A stretch of 64,000 nt of DNA from Bacteroidales bacterium. GTDB lineage: Bacteria > Bacteroidota > Bacteroidia > Bacteroidales > 4484-276. The translations under genes were made by a program, and so were the position numbers. Shown here piece by piece: positions 42,137 through 51,005 of this stretch; position 1 is the first letter of the stretch, and the number at the start of each line of letters is the position of its first letter. The notes below the pieces were generated by a model. That model saw only the letters and a list, made by a program, of their open reading frames with translations, did no database searches and was not told the DNA's origin. Location of the stretch: NCBI GenBank assembly GCA_035647615.1, contig DASRND010000036.1:357716-421715 (forward strand). Direction: 5' to 3'.

Positions 42137-43204
42137 ATGAAAAGAAACAAGATATTAATCATCATCGCAGTGGTGCTGGCCGCAGCAGCGATAATATTAA
42201 TCTTCCAAAACCGAAGAAACACGTTGCGAACGGATCGGGTAGAATTTGCCATCAACGACACCAGTAGCGTGACGAAAATTTATATGGCCGATATGCAAGG
42301 CAACGAGGTGCTGCTGAAAAAAGAAACGCCATCGCACTGGACCCTCAACGACAGCATGACAGCCCGAATTGATGGTGTAGAAATGCTGCTGAACACCATG
42401 TCAAGGCTGGCTGTAAAAGCTCCCGTGCCACGCGCCAGTTACAACACGGTGATAAAACGCCTGGCGTCCACCTCGATAAAAGTGGAGATTTATCAACAGA
42501 AATATCGCATCAAACTTTTTAACCGCATCAAATGGTTTCCGCACGAAAAACTTGTCCGTACCTATTACGTGGGAAGTTCCACGCCCGACAACCAGGGATC
42601 GTTCATGCTCAAAGAAGGCAGCGACACGCCTTTTGTGGTGTACCTGCCAGGGCTCAGAGGTTACGTTTCGGCACGCTATACCGCCTTTGCCAGCGACTGG
42701 CGCGACCACTCCATCTTTGCTAAAAACCCTGCGGAAATTCGTAAGATAAAACTGGATTTCTTTCAGGAACCCGACCAATCTTATACGCTCGAAAAGCCTA
42801 GCGCCAGCGAAGTAATATTAACACCTGCCGCTAGTGGGAAGCCTCTCGACAACTTTGACACTACACGCGTCATTGAGTTTTTCAATGCTTTTCGCAATAT
42901 CCGTTTCGAGGCAGCCTTCGAAAACATCACCAAAAGTTACAAAGATTCCATCCTGCAGCAACCACCTGTGCACCGGATTACCATAACCGACACCACCGGC
43001 AACAGCCGCACCATCACCACCTACCGTCGCGATAATCTGAATTTGCAGGAAGACTTCGACGGCAATCTGCTGCCCTACGACATCGACCGCCTTTATGCCC
43101 TGCTGCCCGAAGGCAACGATCTGGTGATCATACAATATTTCGTGTTCGATCCCATCACCAGACCGCTCGACTGGTTTAGAGGGGAAGACGAAGAAAGTAG
43201 GTAG
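42137..43204 (+). CDS. DUF4340 domain protein
   Basis: A 355-residue protein with one N-terminal anchor helix (about 5-22, ILIIIAVVLAAAAIILIF) and a periplasmic region carrying DUF4340 repeats (ISDTSSVTKIYMAD-like; WTLNDSMTARIDGVEMLLN). ATG 42137 is chosen; the open frame reaches back into the previous gene but without family character. DUF4340 proteins are commonly encoded beside GldF/GldG-type transporters, so it probably works with that ABC system. Function is not established. Confidence 0.8.
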   Translation: MKRNKILIIIAVVLAAAAIILIFQNRRNTLRTDRVEFAINDTSSVTKIYMADMQGNEVLLKKETPSHWTLNDSMTARIDGVEMLLNTMSRLAVKAPVPRASYNTVIKRLASTSIKVEIYQQKYRIKLFNRIKWFPHEKLVRTYYVGSSTPDNQGSFMLKEGSDTPFVVYLPGLRGYVSARYTAFASDWRDHSIFAKNPAEIRKIKLDFFQEPDQSYTLEKPSASEVILTPAASGKPLDNFDTTRVIEFFNAFRNIRFEAAFENITKSYKDSILQQPPVHRITITDTTGNSRTITTYRRDNLNLQEDFDGNLLPYDIDRLYALLPEGNDLVIIQYFVFDPITRPLDWFRGEDEESR

Positions 43205-43556
43205 TAGGTATTAAGTAGAGAGGAATGACGATGCACAATGGATGAATGACGATGGACGGTTTTCGAGCATGAAAAATAATTGGCGCCAATTCGCTTAATT
43301 GGTGATAATTCGTGGAAAAAGTAGAAAAAAGTTGGTTATAAATTTCTCTCGGCTTTCGCCAAATAAACCCTCAGAGGTAAAGTAGATTTTCCTCCCCGCC
43401 ATTTTATGACGATAAAAGATTTTTGATTTCCCTCTGTTGCCTGTGGTGAAGAATAATTTGGCTTTTCTCTGCGCCTACGCGTCTCTGCGGTAAATCTGAT
43501 TTCTTGTATTTCTCCGCGCCTCTGTGGCTTTGTGGTGAGAAAGCAAGCGGCATTCC
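43205..43556. repeat. 352-bp intergenic stretch with dispersed repeat text
   Basis: No gene. Contains two related C/T-rich phrases, CTCTGCGCCTACGCGTCTCTG (about 43467-43488, quoted in part as CTCTGCGCCTACGCG) and CTCCGCGCCTCTGTGGC (about 43513-43529). Such phrases recur in intergenic DNA of many bacteria. Near 43222-43258 the text GAATGACGATG occurs twice. Confidence 0.5.
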
Positions 43557-46127
43557 CTAAAACTGCACAACAAGTTTCAGGTTTATCTGGCGAGGTGTGA
43601 GGAAATTAGGTACAGCATATTTGCGCCCCGAAACGTCGGTAATCCAGAGATAAGAAATTGTATTGTTGACCTGCAGGAGGTTAAAAATCTCCAAACTCAG
43701 CCACATCGACTTCAGATGCCCCAGCGGATTTCCTTCTTTAAAACTCGTATGACTGCCGATGAGCTGCTTTGAAAAGCCGATATCGACACGGCGATAGGAA
43801 GGCATTCGGAATACCTGCTGGTAGCGTTGCGACTTAGGCGGTCCAAACGGCAGGCTGGTGCCAAAATATAAAGCCAGATGCATTTTGTAGGTAGGATTCA
43901 TTGGCAGGTAATCCTGGAAAAACATACTGAACCTTACGCGCTGGTCAGTAGGACGAGGGATATAACCCGGCTCCACCTTTTCATTTACATACGCTTCAGG
44001 GTTGGGTATCGAGCCTGTCCCCGACTCTTCGCCCTCTGCGTTAAAATATTGATAATAAAAATCACCATAAATATCTTCCTGTGTCTTCATCACCGAAAGG
44101 CTTGCCCACGATTCGATGCCGGGCACAAACTCCCCGTTTATTTTCACATCAATACCCGTAGCATATCCGCGGGCGCGCTCGTTGGCGTAATAGCGAATGC
44201 GCACATTGTCCACCTCGTAAGGGATCAGATCATCAAGGAATTTATAATAAACTTCAGTAACAAACTTAAACGGGCGTCCCCAGATGGTAAGGTTCCAGTC
44301 GGCGCCGCCCACCAGATGGATCGACTTCTGGGCTTTTTGCCCTTCCACTATCTGACCATCAAAATTGCGCAGCTCCCGGTAAAAGGCCGGCTGATAATAA
44401 TATCCGGCAGCCAGCCGGAACAAAATATCGTGTGTCCATTTGGGATGGTACGAAAGCGAAGCCCTCGGACTTACCAAAAACTCCTCGCTATAGTCCCAAT
44501 ACTGGCTGCGCACCCCGGCAGTGACGGCAAAGTCGCGGCGGTTGTTGCCCAGATTCCAGGTATTTTGTATGAATCCGCTGTAGCGATTCGACGACAATTT
44601 TACATCCGAAGAGGCAAAGAAATTCATCGTCAGCGGCGTCAAAGGCTGGAAAGGCGCTCCGATATCGTTGGGCGGATGCGGCAGAGTAAAGCCGGCCGAG
44701 TCGATGAGTTCCCATTCATGCAATGCATCATCGATAATTTCGTGCTGGTATTTAACGCCCCAGGTAAGATAATTGGAAGCCGACTCCCAGGAGCCACGGT
44801 GCTCGGCAGTCATCACGGTTGCGTTGAGGTAGTTGCGGGCATGATTCAGAAACGTCCCAACCCCATCGGTGCTCACCACATCGCCAAAGTCACTTTGGCC
44901 CAATCCGGACTGCACACGCCCGATCCAGTATTGTCCCTGGATGTCGAAGGTCTCGCTTTCGTCGCTGTTAAAGGCAGAGGTGATAAAATTGAGTTGGGTT
45001 TGTTTAGTGGGATTGTAAATAAGTTTGAGCGCTCCCATGTAGGTTTTGTACTGGTCAGTTTCGCGGCCATCGAAATAAACCGTGAGCCGCTTGGCCTCGC
45101 TGATGGTTCCGAAATTTGTTTCGCGCGTAGTGGGAACCAGCTCAAACTTATTATCGGCATAATTGCCCAAAAATGACAGCTCCAACTTTTCGCTCAACTG
45201 ATAGCGCAAAAGCGTTTGCACATCAAAAAACACAGGCTGGTAATCTCCTTTGGTCTCCAGGCCTTTCAACACATACTGGTTGCTTTTGTACCGTACGCCG
45301 GCCAGATACGAAAACCGGTTTGACTTATCGACACCTTCCAGATGTGCCGTAGCTCCCAGCAAGCTGGCTGTTACCGAGCCACCAAACTCCTGCGGGCGCT
45401 TGTATTTTATATCCAGCGCCGACGACATCTTGTCGCCATACCTGGCATCGAAACCACCTGCCGAAAAAAGTATGGAAGCCGTCAGGTCGGAGTTAAGGAA
45501 ACTCATTCCCTCCTGCTGTCCTGAGCGAATAAGAAAAGGGCGGTAAATCTCTATACCATTTACATACACAAGGTTTTCGTCGAAGTTGCCACCGCGCACC
45601 GAATACTGTGAACTCAGTTCATTGTTACTGGCTACGCCGGGCAGGGTTTTTATCAACGACTCCACACTGCCTGTCACGCTGGGAATCACCGTTACTCCTT
45701 TGGGATCGATGCGTTGCAGATTGGTATTGCGGATGCGTTCATCCTGTATGGTGATATCGGGGAGCATCTCGGCCGATGGCACCAGGGTAATATTTATCGT
45801 CAGGCTTTCACCGGGCGAAAGACGTGCTTTTTTTTCTGAAGATTCAAAACCAACAAAAGAAAAGATGATGCGCAGCTCTTCGTTTGCCGGAACACGCAGC
45901 GTGTAATCACCGCGCTGGTCGGTTGCCGTTCCACCCGGCAAGCCAAATATCGAAACGTTAACAAGCTCCAGTGGCCGACCCTTTTCGTTGGTCACCTTTC
46001 CCTGCAAGGTAGCCTGCGTCCCGGTTTGTGCCATTAATCCAAAAGATGCAATGCAGAGCATCAACAAGCTCATTAATTTGATGAGCTTGCTATTACAATG
46101 CTTAGGGGTAGCTATCCAAAGGTTCAT
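43557..46127 (-). CDS. TonB-dependent receptor with carboxypeptidase-like N-terminal domain
   Basis: An 856-residue outer-membrane receptor. A signal sequence (about 15-34) precedes a carboxypeptidase-regulatory-like domain (about 37-110, QGKVTNEKGRPLELVNVSI), a plug domain (about 145-235, VTGSVESLIKTLPGVASNNE; SVRGGNFDENLVYVNGIEIY) and a 22-strand barrel ending QINLKLVVQF. SusC-type receptors are larger and have a SusD partner; none is here, so this is a classical TonB receptor, perhaps for a metal complex, vitamin or peptide. It lies 12 bp behind a gene that also has a carboxypeptidase-like fold. Confidence 0.9.
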   Translation of the reverse strand: MNLWIATPKHCNSKLIKLMSLLMLCIASFGLMAQTGTQATLQGKVTNEKGRPLELVNVSIFGLPGGTATDQRGDYTLRVPANEELRIIFSFVGFESSEKKARLSPGESLTINITLVPSAEMLPDITIQDERIRNTNLQRIDPKGVTVIPSVTGSVESLIKTLPGVASNNELSSQYSVRGGNFDENLVYVNGIEIYRPFLIRSGQQEGMSFLNSDLTASILFSAGGFDARYGDKMSSALDIKYKRPQEFGGSVTASLLGATAHLEGVDKSNRFSYLAGVRYKSNQYVLKGLETKGDYQPVFFDVQTLLRYQLSEKLELSFLGNYADNKFELVPTTRETNFGTISEAKRLTVYFDGRETDQYKTYMGALKLIYNPTKQTQLNFITSAFNSDESETFDIQGQYWIGRVQSGLGQSDFGDVVSTDGVGTFLNHARNYLNATVMTAEHRGSWESASNYLTWGVKYQHEIIDDALHEWELIDSAGFTLPHPPNDIGAPFQPLTPLTMNFFASSDVKLSSNRYSGFIQNTWNLGNNRRDFAVTAGVRSQYWDYSEEFLVSPRASLSYHPKWTHDILFRLAAGYYYQPAFYRELRNFDGQIVEGQKAQKSIHLVGGADWNLTIWGRPFKFVTEVYYKFLDDLIPYEVDNVRIRYYANERARGYATGIDVKINGEFVPGIESWASLSVMKTQEDIYGDFYYQYFNAEGEESGTGSIPNPEAYVNEKVEPGYIPRPTDQRVRFSMFFQDYLPMNPTYKMHLALYFGTSLPFGPPKSQRYQQVFRMPSYRRVDIGFSKQLIGSHTSFKEGNPLGHLKSMWLSLEIFNLLQVNNTISYLWITDVSGRKYAVPNFLTPRQINLKLVVQF

Positions 46128-46139
46128 GTAGAGATTGTA

Positions 46140-46796
46140 TTAATACTTGTCGTCCTTTTGTTTTTTGAACTTTCCTTCTTTCCAGGCTTTGATAAAAGCT
46201 GCCCAGGCAAAAGGATTCATCACGCTGATAGGCTGAGTCTGCCCAATATAATAGAGTTTGCTGGTCTCACGGCCGATGTAATTTTTGTAATTCAAACTTC
46301 CATCCATCTTATAGCTTTCCACACGGTAGCGCATTTCGGCGCGGTCCAGGTTTTTGCGGGCTATTTCTAAATCGTCGTCGGGAATGTCGAGATTAACAAA
46401 GGCTTCCTTAAAATCTTCGACGGTAGGCCAGGGATAAATGATGGTTGGCTCCAGCAGGATGGTGTCTGCATCCATTACATGTATCAATGAATAGCGGTCG
46501 CGGGAAATGCTATCGGGGATCACATAATAGCTCCCCTTGAAACCGATTGCTGAAAACTGCACCGTATCCGATTTCATGGCCACAAATGAGAAATAGCCAT
46601 AATAATCGGTAATGGTTCCGCGGCGCGAATTTTTGATGAGGATAGTAGCAAAGGACACCGGATTGAGGCTGTCGGCTGTCACCACCACGCCCGAGAATTG
46701 TATCAGTCGTTTGTTGGGATCGGCATTTTGTGAAAACCCATCTACATGCACAAGAAGCGTAAGGAGCAGCACATACAGAAGGGTTTTTGTTGCCAT
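46140..46796 (-). CDS. Exported carboxypeptidase-regulatory-like domain protein
   Basis: A 218-residue exported protein with a signal sequence (1-22, LLYVLLLTLLVHVDGFSQ) and a carboxypeptidase-regulatory-like beta sandwich (about 33-110, IQFSGVVVTADSLNPVSFAT and GTITDYYGYFSFVA). The rest is charged and helical and ends in a basic tail (KEGKFKKQKDDKY). The family is widespread in Bacteroidota but uncharacterised. It is the first gene of a two-gene operon with the TonB receptor, suggesting a periplasmic or outer-membrane accessory role. Confidence 0.75.
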   Translation of the reverse strand: MATKTLLYVLLLTLLVHVDGFSQNADPNKRLIQFSGVVVTADSLNPVSFATILIKNSRRGTITDYYGYFSFVAMKSDTVQFSAIGFKGSYYVIPDSISRDRYSLIHVMDADTILLEPTIIYPWPTVEDFKEAFVNLDIPDDDLEIARKNLDRAEMRYRVESYKMDGSLNYKNYIGRETSKLYYIGQTQPISVMNPFAWAAFIKAWKEGKFKKQKDDKY

Positions 46797-46893
46797 TAGA
46801 ATTTACTGTGGATTTGTTATCCGGAAATTATAAATCTTACAAACGGCACGGCCTGTTATTTATTTTTGATGCCATCAGACCTTTGGGGTATTA

Positions 46894-46930
46894 TAAAAAA
46901 AGCCGTTGCGTATCAGGATAGCAACAGCTC
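46894..46930 (-). terminator. Rho-independent terminator of rpmB
   Basis: On the minus strand, AGCTGTTGC and GCAACGGCT pair (one G-U) around an 11-nt loop, followed by seven T. It lies about 35 bp past the rpmB stop. Confidence 0.75.
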
Positions 46931-46962
46931 ATGTTGTGTAAGTTTTTAGTACTACCTGTGGT

Positions 46963-47202
46963 TTACACCAGACAGGTGCCTTTTTCGCGGTACTCTTTCA
47001 GCACAGAGTCAACTCCGTTTTTATTGATGGTTCTCAATATAGAAGTTGTAATATTGATCGTGACCCAACGATTCTCTTCAACAAGAAAGAGTCTTTTCTT
47101 TTGGAGGTTTGGGTAAAATCTTCTCTTTGACTTACGGTTCGAGTGGGAAACCTTATTGCCAACCATCATTCTTGTTCCTGTAATATCACATTTACGTGCC
47201 AT
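46963..47202 (-). CDS. rpmB: 50S ribosomal protein L28
   Basis: A 79-residue basic protein beginning MARKCDITGTRMMVGNKVSH, with the L28 signature SNRKSKRRFYPNLQKKR and the C-terminal NKNGVDSVLKEY segment. Cys5 is present but the paired Cys motif of zinc-binding L28 forms is not. In many Bacteroidota rpmB is followed by rpmG and a DUF4295 gene; here a terminator follows directly, so rpmB is a single-gene unit. Confidence 0.97.
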   Translation of the reverse strand: MARKCDITGTRMMVGNKVSHSNRKSKRRFYPNLQKKRLFLVEENRWVTINITTSILRTINKNGVDSVLKEYREKGTCLV

Positions 47203-47241
47203 TGTATTCTATTTTATCGGGTTACTTTCCAAAAAGGGGTG

Positions 47242-47272
47242 CAAAGAACGCTTTAATTTTTTAATTGACAAA
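47242..47272 (-). promoter_or_regulatory. Predicted promoter of rpmB
   Basis: On the minus strand TTTG (47272-47269), 19 bp spacer, GTTCTTTG (47249-47242): TTTG/TAnnTTTG with one unusual start (GT for TA). The leader to ATG 47202 is about 35 nt. Confidence 0.5.
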
Positions 47273-47363
47273 GCAAACCATACAATTTTTTGATAAAATG
47301 ATAACTTACAACAAGTTGTTGAAGAAAATTTCAGCACTGAAGCGCAGAGCCGGTGCGGATTGT

Positions 47364-47371
47364 TAATTTTG
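47364..47371 (+). promoter_or_regulatory. Predicted -7 box of the amidase gene
   Basis: TAATTTTG matches TAnnTTTG and lies 25 bp before the amidase ATG. No good -33 element was found at the usual spacing. Confidence 0.4.
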
Positions 47372-47395
47372 CATTTCTGAACAAGATTGCAGCGC

Positions 47396-48415
47396 ATGAA
47401 AAAAGATGTAAGTAAAATCCGAATAATACCACTCCTTCTGTTGATGTTTTTGATGGTTGCCTCGAGTGCCACAGCGCAGGAATATAAAAAGGTGACTCCC
47501 GAAAAGGGAGAAGGCATCTTTGGAATGTTGCGCCGCTACAACCTGGAGCCCAATGATTATTTTGATGCTTTTATCGAACTCAACAAAAAAAATCTTGGAG
47601 ATGACCTGCTGCTAAAAACAGGACAAAATTATCTTTTGCCCATTCAGATCGAAGACGCAGAGGGAAACCCAATAGAATCGGGAGTTTTTCCAATATTCGG
47701 CCCTAAATATCAACGGGTAGATTTTAAAGACAACATCTTGCAGGGTGCTGTTTTTTATATCGTTTCGGGTCATGGCGGTCCCGATCCGGGCGCCATGGGG
47801 CGCAGTGGCGGGCATGTATTATGCGAAGACGAGTATGCTTACGATATCGGGCTGCGTCTGGCACGCAACCTGCTCGAGCACAACGCTACCGTCTACATCA
47901 TCACCCGCGATCCCGACGATGGCATTAGAGACGACCGCTATCTGAAATGCGACAAGGACGAATATTGCTGGCCTGATGAAGAGATTCCACTCAACCAGAC
48001 ACGCCGCCTAAAACAACGGGTTGATGCCATCAATGCGCTGGCTAAAAAATATGGCGGACAATACCAACGCACCATAGAGCTGCATGTCGATTCGCGTTAC
48101 GAAGAGCACAATGTCGACATTTTCTTTTATCACCATCCCAACAGCAGACGCGGCCAGGAACTCAACAATACCCTCTTCACCACCATCAAAGAGATGTACG
48201 AACGCCATCAGCCCGGACGCGGCTACAAAGGTTCCATCAGTGGGCGGCGTCTTTACATGTTGCGATACGCCAACCCTGTGTCGACTTATATCGAACTGGG
48301 TAACATCAACCATCCGCGCGATCAGAAACGCCTGCTCGAGGTGAGCAACCGGCAGGCCATTGCAAATTGGCTTACACTGGGATTGCTGAAAGATTATGCT
48401 AATTCGAAGAAGTAA
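47396..48415 (+). CDS. Exported N-acetylmuramoyl-L-alanine amidase (Amidase_3)
   Basis: A 339-residue exported zinc amidase (ATG 47396; a TTG three codons earlier is less likely). Signal sequence about 8-28, a LysM-like or spacer segment (about 30-110, EGIFGMLRRYNLEPNDYF and KTGQNYLLPIQIE), then the Amidase_3 domain (about 120-338). Zinc ligands are expected in IVSGHGGPDPGA (His), CEDEYAYDIGLRLA (Glu) and IELHVDSRYEE (His), with the catalytic Glu in TYIELGNINHP. It cleaves the MurNAc-L-Ala bond of peptidoglycan, probably in cell separation. Confidence 0.88.
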   Translation: MKKDVSKIRIIPLLLLMFLMVASSATAQEYKKVTPEKGEGIFGMLRRYNLEPNDYFDAFIELNKKNLGDDLLLKTGQNYLLPIQIEDAEGNPIESGVFPIFGPKYQRVDFKDNILQGAVFYIVSGHGGPDPGAMGRSGGHVLCEDEYAYDIGLRLARNLLEHNATVYIITRDPDDGIRDDRYLKCDKDEYCWPDEEIPLNQTRRLKQRVDAINALAKKYGGQYQRTIELHVDSRYEEHNVDIFFYHHPNSRRGQELNNTLFTTIKEMYERHQPGRGYKGSISGRRLYMLRYANPVSTYIELGNINHPRDQKRLLEVSNRQAIANWLTLGLLKDYANSKK

Positions 48416-48464
48416 GGTCGCAGGCGGCAGTTCTCAGTTCTCAGGCAAGGTCATTATTTCAATT

Positions 48465-49199
48465 TCAATTAATAACACTTTGCTGTGGCCTATAGAAAAA
48501 CAGCGACATGAGTAGATAAAGCACGATGATGAGTGGCAAGGCATAAGCTAAGATGGTGATGACAAGCAAGACAGCGAACGCTGCGAAAACATACCGCAGT
48601 TGGTTGGCCTGCCAACTCAGATTTTTCAGCTTGAGCGAAAACAAAGGTATTGGTGCTACCATTAGCCACGAGAAAACGATGGCCAATACGAGTAGCAACC
48701 AATAGTTGTCGAGGAATCCCAGTAACATCGTATGATCGCGGGAAATGGCCTGTGCGGCAACCAATGGCAGCGAAGCAAAAAATAGTGCATTAGCAGGAGT
48801 GGGCAATCCAATAAAACCTTCTTTTTGTGTCGGATCAATATTGAACTTTGCCAGACGTAGTGCCGAAAATGCCGGAATTAGAAAAGCGGCAAAGAGCATC
48901 ACTTCCAACCCTCCAACAGTAACAGCAGGCATGTTTGAAGCTGCCATCATTATTTGATAAAGGATAAAAGCAGGCGCCAGCCCAAAGCTGATGAGGTCGG
49001 CAAGTGAATCGAGCTGAATTCCGATGTTGCTCCTGGCATTCAGCAGGCGCGCCAACATGCCATCCATAAAATCGAAAACCGCAGCCAGGGCAATAAAATA
49101 AGCTGCCGCCACCAGCGCCTGATTAAAACTCAGAACAATGGCAATAACACCACTGGTGAGGTTGAGCAGCGTTACAAAGTTGGGAATGTGTTTTTTCAT
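48465..49199 (-). CDS. pssA: CDP-diacylglycerol-serine O-phosphatidyltransferase
   Basis: A 244-residue membrane enzyme of phosphatidylethanolamine synthesis, with about seven to eight helices. The CDP-alcohol phosphotransferase motif DG-x2-AR-x8-G-x3-D-x3-D is present as DGMLARLLNARSNIG followed by IQLDSLAD (about residues 46-68). The N-terminus MKKHIPNFVTLLNLTSGVIA is typical of the PssA subfamily. Single-gene unit on the minus strand. Confidence 0.93.
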   Translation of the reverse strand: MKKHIPNFVTLLNLTSGVIAIVLSFNQALVAAAYFIALAAVFDFMDGMLARLLNARSNIGIQLDSLADLISFGLAPAFILYQIMMAASNMPAVTVGGLEVMLFAAFLIPAFSALRLAKFNIDPTQKEGFIGLPTPANALFFASLPLVAAQAISRDHTMLLGFLDNYWLLLVLAIVFSWLMVAPIPLFSLKLKNLSWQANQLRYVFAAFAVLLVITILAYALPLIIVLYLLMSLFFYRPQQSVIN

Positions 49200-49440
49200 A
49201 GCGATAATTAGGGCGTAAAAATAACCAATTCGCGGGAAAAGAGAGATGAGAGGTCAGAAATGAGAGGTGAGCAGTGTTATTTTCTTGAATGTTGTGGACT
49301 TGTCCAGCCCTGTCAGGGTTACGAAATGTGAAGATTTTTTATCCGGAGAGCCATACAGAATCTTCTCCTCTCCTGTTCCCAAATTTATCAGGATATTTGC
49401 AGCACCACAATTGAAGTAATTGGTATTAATAAAACAGACG

Positions 49441-50748
49441 ATGAAAAAAGTCTTAATCATTGTTGCACTCATCTTAGCGGCAAGTTACGCCCAAGCCCAA
49501 TTTAGCATTTCAGCACAATTGCGCACCCGCGCCGAAATGGATCGCGGCATTGTGAAGCCCATCCACGACACTATGAGCACCTTTTATTATGTAACCCAAC
49601 GCACGCGTCTCAGCTTCGATTACAACCAGCCCAAATATCAAATGCGCTTTACACTGCAGGATGTACGCGTGTGGGGCGATGGAAATGTCTATTCACAAAC
49701 GGGATTATTTGCCGCCACCAACAGCCTCAACGTGCACGAAGCCTGGTTTAAGATACGCTTTGGCCAATACAGCGACATCACTATCGGACGGCAGGAGCTC
49801 AAATACGACGACCAACGCCTGATTGCCTTGCGCAACTGGAATCAATACGGCATTAGCTATGATGCCGCCATTTTTAATTATCTAAAAAATGATTTTGAAA
49901 TAAACGCCGGGGTGTCCTACAACAACGAGATGAATCAGAAGAGCGGAAAACCAGTTTTTGAAAATGACCTTTATGATGCAAATAACCTGATGAAAACCCT
50001 GAGCTTTTTGCGCATCCATCGCAAATTAAGCGAGGCTGTTTCTGCCTCAGTTATTATTACGGCAGCCGGCTATCAGAAGTCAGCCGATTCTCGCATCCTC
50101 TATCTCATGCCGACCGGAGGGCTTTGGCTGGGCATTAACAGTGGCATCTTCGAAGCCACTATCAACGCTTATTACCAAACCGGCCGTGCACAATCGGGCA
50201 AAGAAGTAAGCGCCTTTATGCTGACGGCAAATCCGGGGGTTCACATCGGCAAATTCCGCCTGGGCGCCGGTATTGATTATGTTTCGGGCGACGATGCTTC
50301 GGATAAGAATTATGACAAAAAAGAAAAAACCTTCAACCAAATGTACGGCACAGTGTTCTCATACTTTGGCTGGATGAATCTATATTCGTACATGAAATCA
50401 TCCACGGCCAATGGCGGAATGATCGACTTTTATCCCAACATCGAAATGAATTTTAATACAAAACATACAGCGCGTGCATATTTCCACTTTTTTAATCTTG
50501 CCAACAACGTGATGATCGAGGACCAAATGATCGACAATAAAAATCTGGGACAGGAGCTCGATCTGATGTACATTTATAAATACAATTCCGATCTGATGCT
50601 ACAGGCAGGATTCTCCTATTATTTTACAACGGACACCTTTGAACGCGTCAAAAAATACGACGTTGGGCATACGCAGGCGCCGCTATGGAGCTATGTGATG
50701 CTCACTTTTAAACCCACATTATTTACTACCAAAAGCAATAAGCAATGA
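49441..50748 (+). CDS. Outer-membrane porin of the alginate-export type
   Basis: A 435-residue exported beta-barrel protein (ATG 49441, MKKVLIIVALILAASYAQAQ signal peptide). Strand-like alternation runs through the protein, with the motif FGQYSDITIGRQELKYDDQR (about 96-115) that is common to Alginate_exp family barrels. A final strand ends WSYVMLTFKPTLF. The substrate is unlikely to be alginate in this organism; members are general or anion-selective porins. The stop overlaps the next gene by 4 bp. Confidence 0.75.
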   Translation: MKKVLIIVALILAASYAQAQFSISAQLRTRAEMDRGIVKPIHDTMSTFYYVTQRTRLSFDYNQPKYQMRFTLQDVRVWGDGNVYSQTGLFAATNSLNVHEAWFKIRFGQYSDITIGRQELKYDDQRLIALRNWNQYGISYDAAIFNYLKNDFEINAGVSYNNEMNQKSGKPVFENDLYDANNLMKTLSFLRIHRKLSEAVSASVIITAAGYQKSADSRILYLMPTGGLWLGINSGIFEATINAYYQTGRAQSGKEVSAFMLTANPGVHIGKFRLGAGIDYVSGDDASDKNYDKKEKTFNQMYGTVFSYFGWMNLYSYMKSSTANGGMIDFYPNIEMNFNTKHTARAYFHFFNLANNVMIEDQMIDNKNLGQELDLMYIYKYNSDLMLQAGFSYYFTTDTFERVKKYDVGHTQAPLWSYVMLTFKPTLFTTKSNKQ

Positions 50749-51005
50749 AATCACTGTTGCGTAAAAATGAATTTCTTGCCCTATCAAAGCCTGAGCAGGC
50801 GCGCCTCCTGATAAATGATGGTGAAGAACTGATGGGTCGCATTTTTGCTTTTTACAGCATAAAACTGTTCAAATATTCCGATTTTTTTGTAGAGACCTGG
50901 TACAAGCAAGGTCCCAACACCATCGATAAAGTAGTGATTGTAGATGGTGACGATGTGGTACATCTTTACGACAAAAAAATCGACATCTCAGATCTTTTCC
51001 GCTAA
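50745..51005 (+). CDS. Small conserved protein coupled to queA
   Basis: An 86-residue soluble protein (MKSLLRKNEFLALSKPEQAR) with an alpha/beta appearance and a C-terminal IDKVVIVDGDDVVHLYDKKI segment. It overlaps the porin gene by 4 bp upstream and shares one base with queA downstream (TAATG), so it is cotranscribed with both. No function is known. The aromatic/charged core (FFVETWYKQG) looks conserved enough to be a real gene rather than spacer. Confidence 0.7.
   Translation: MKSLLRKNEFLALSKPEQARLLINDGEELMGRIFAFYSIKLFKYSDFFVETWYKQGPNTIDKVVIVDGDDVVHLYDKKIDISDLFR

Noticed and set aside
43878..45176. 432-codon open frame antisense to the TonB receptor gene
   Set aside because: Shadow frame of a well-supported receptor; no family character, and composition follows the complementary gene.
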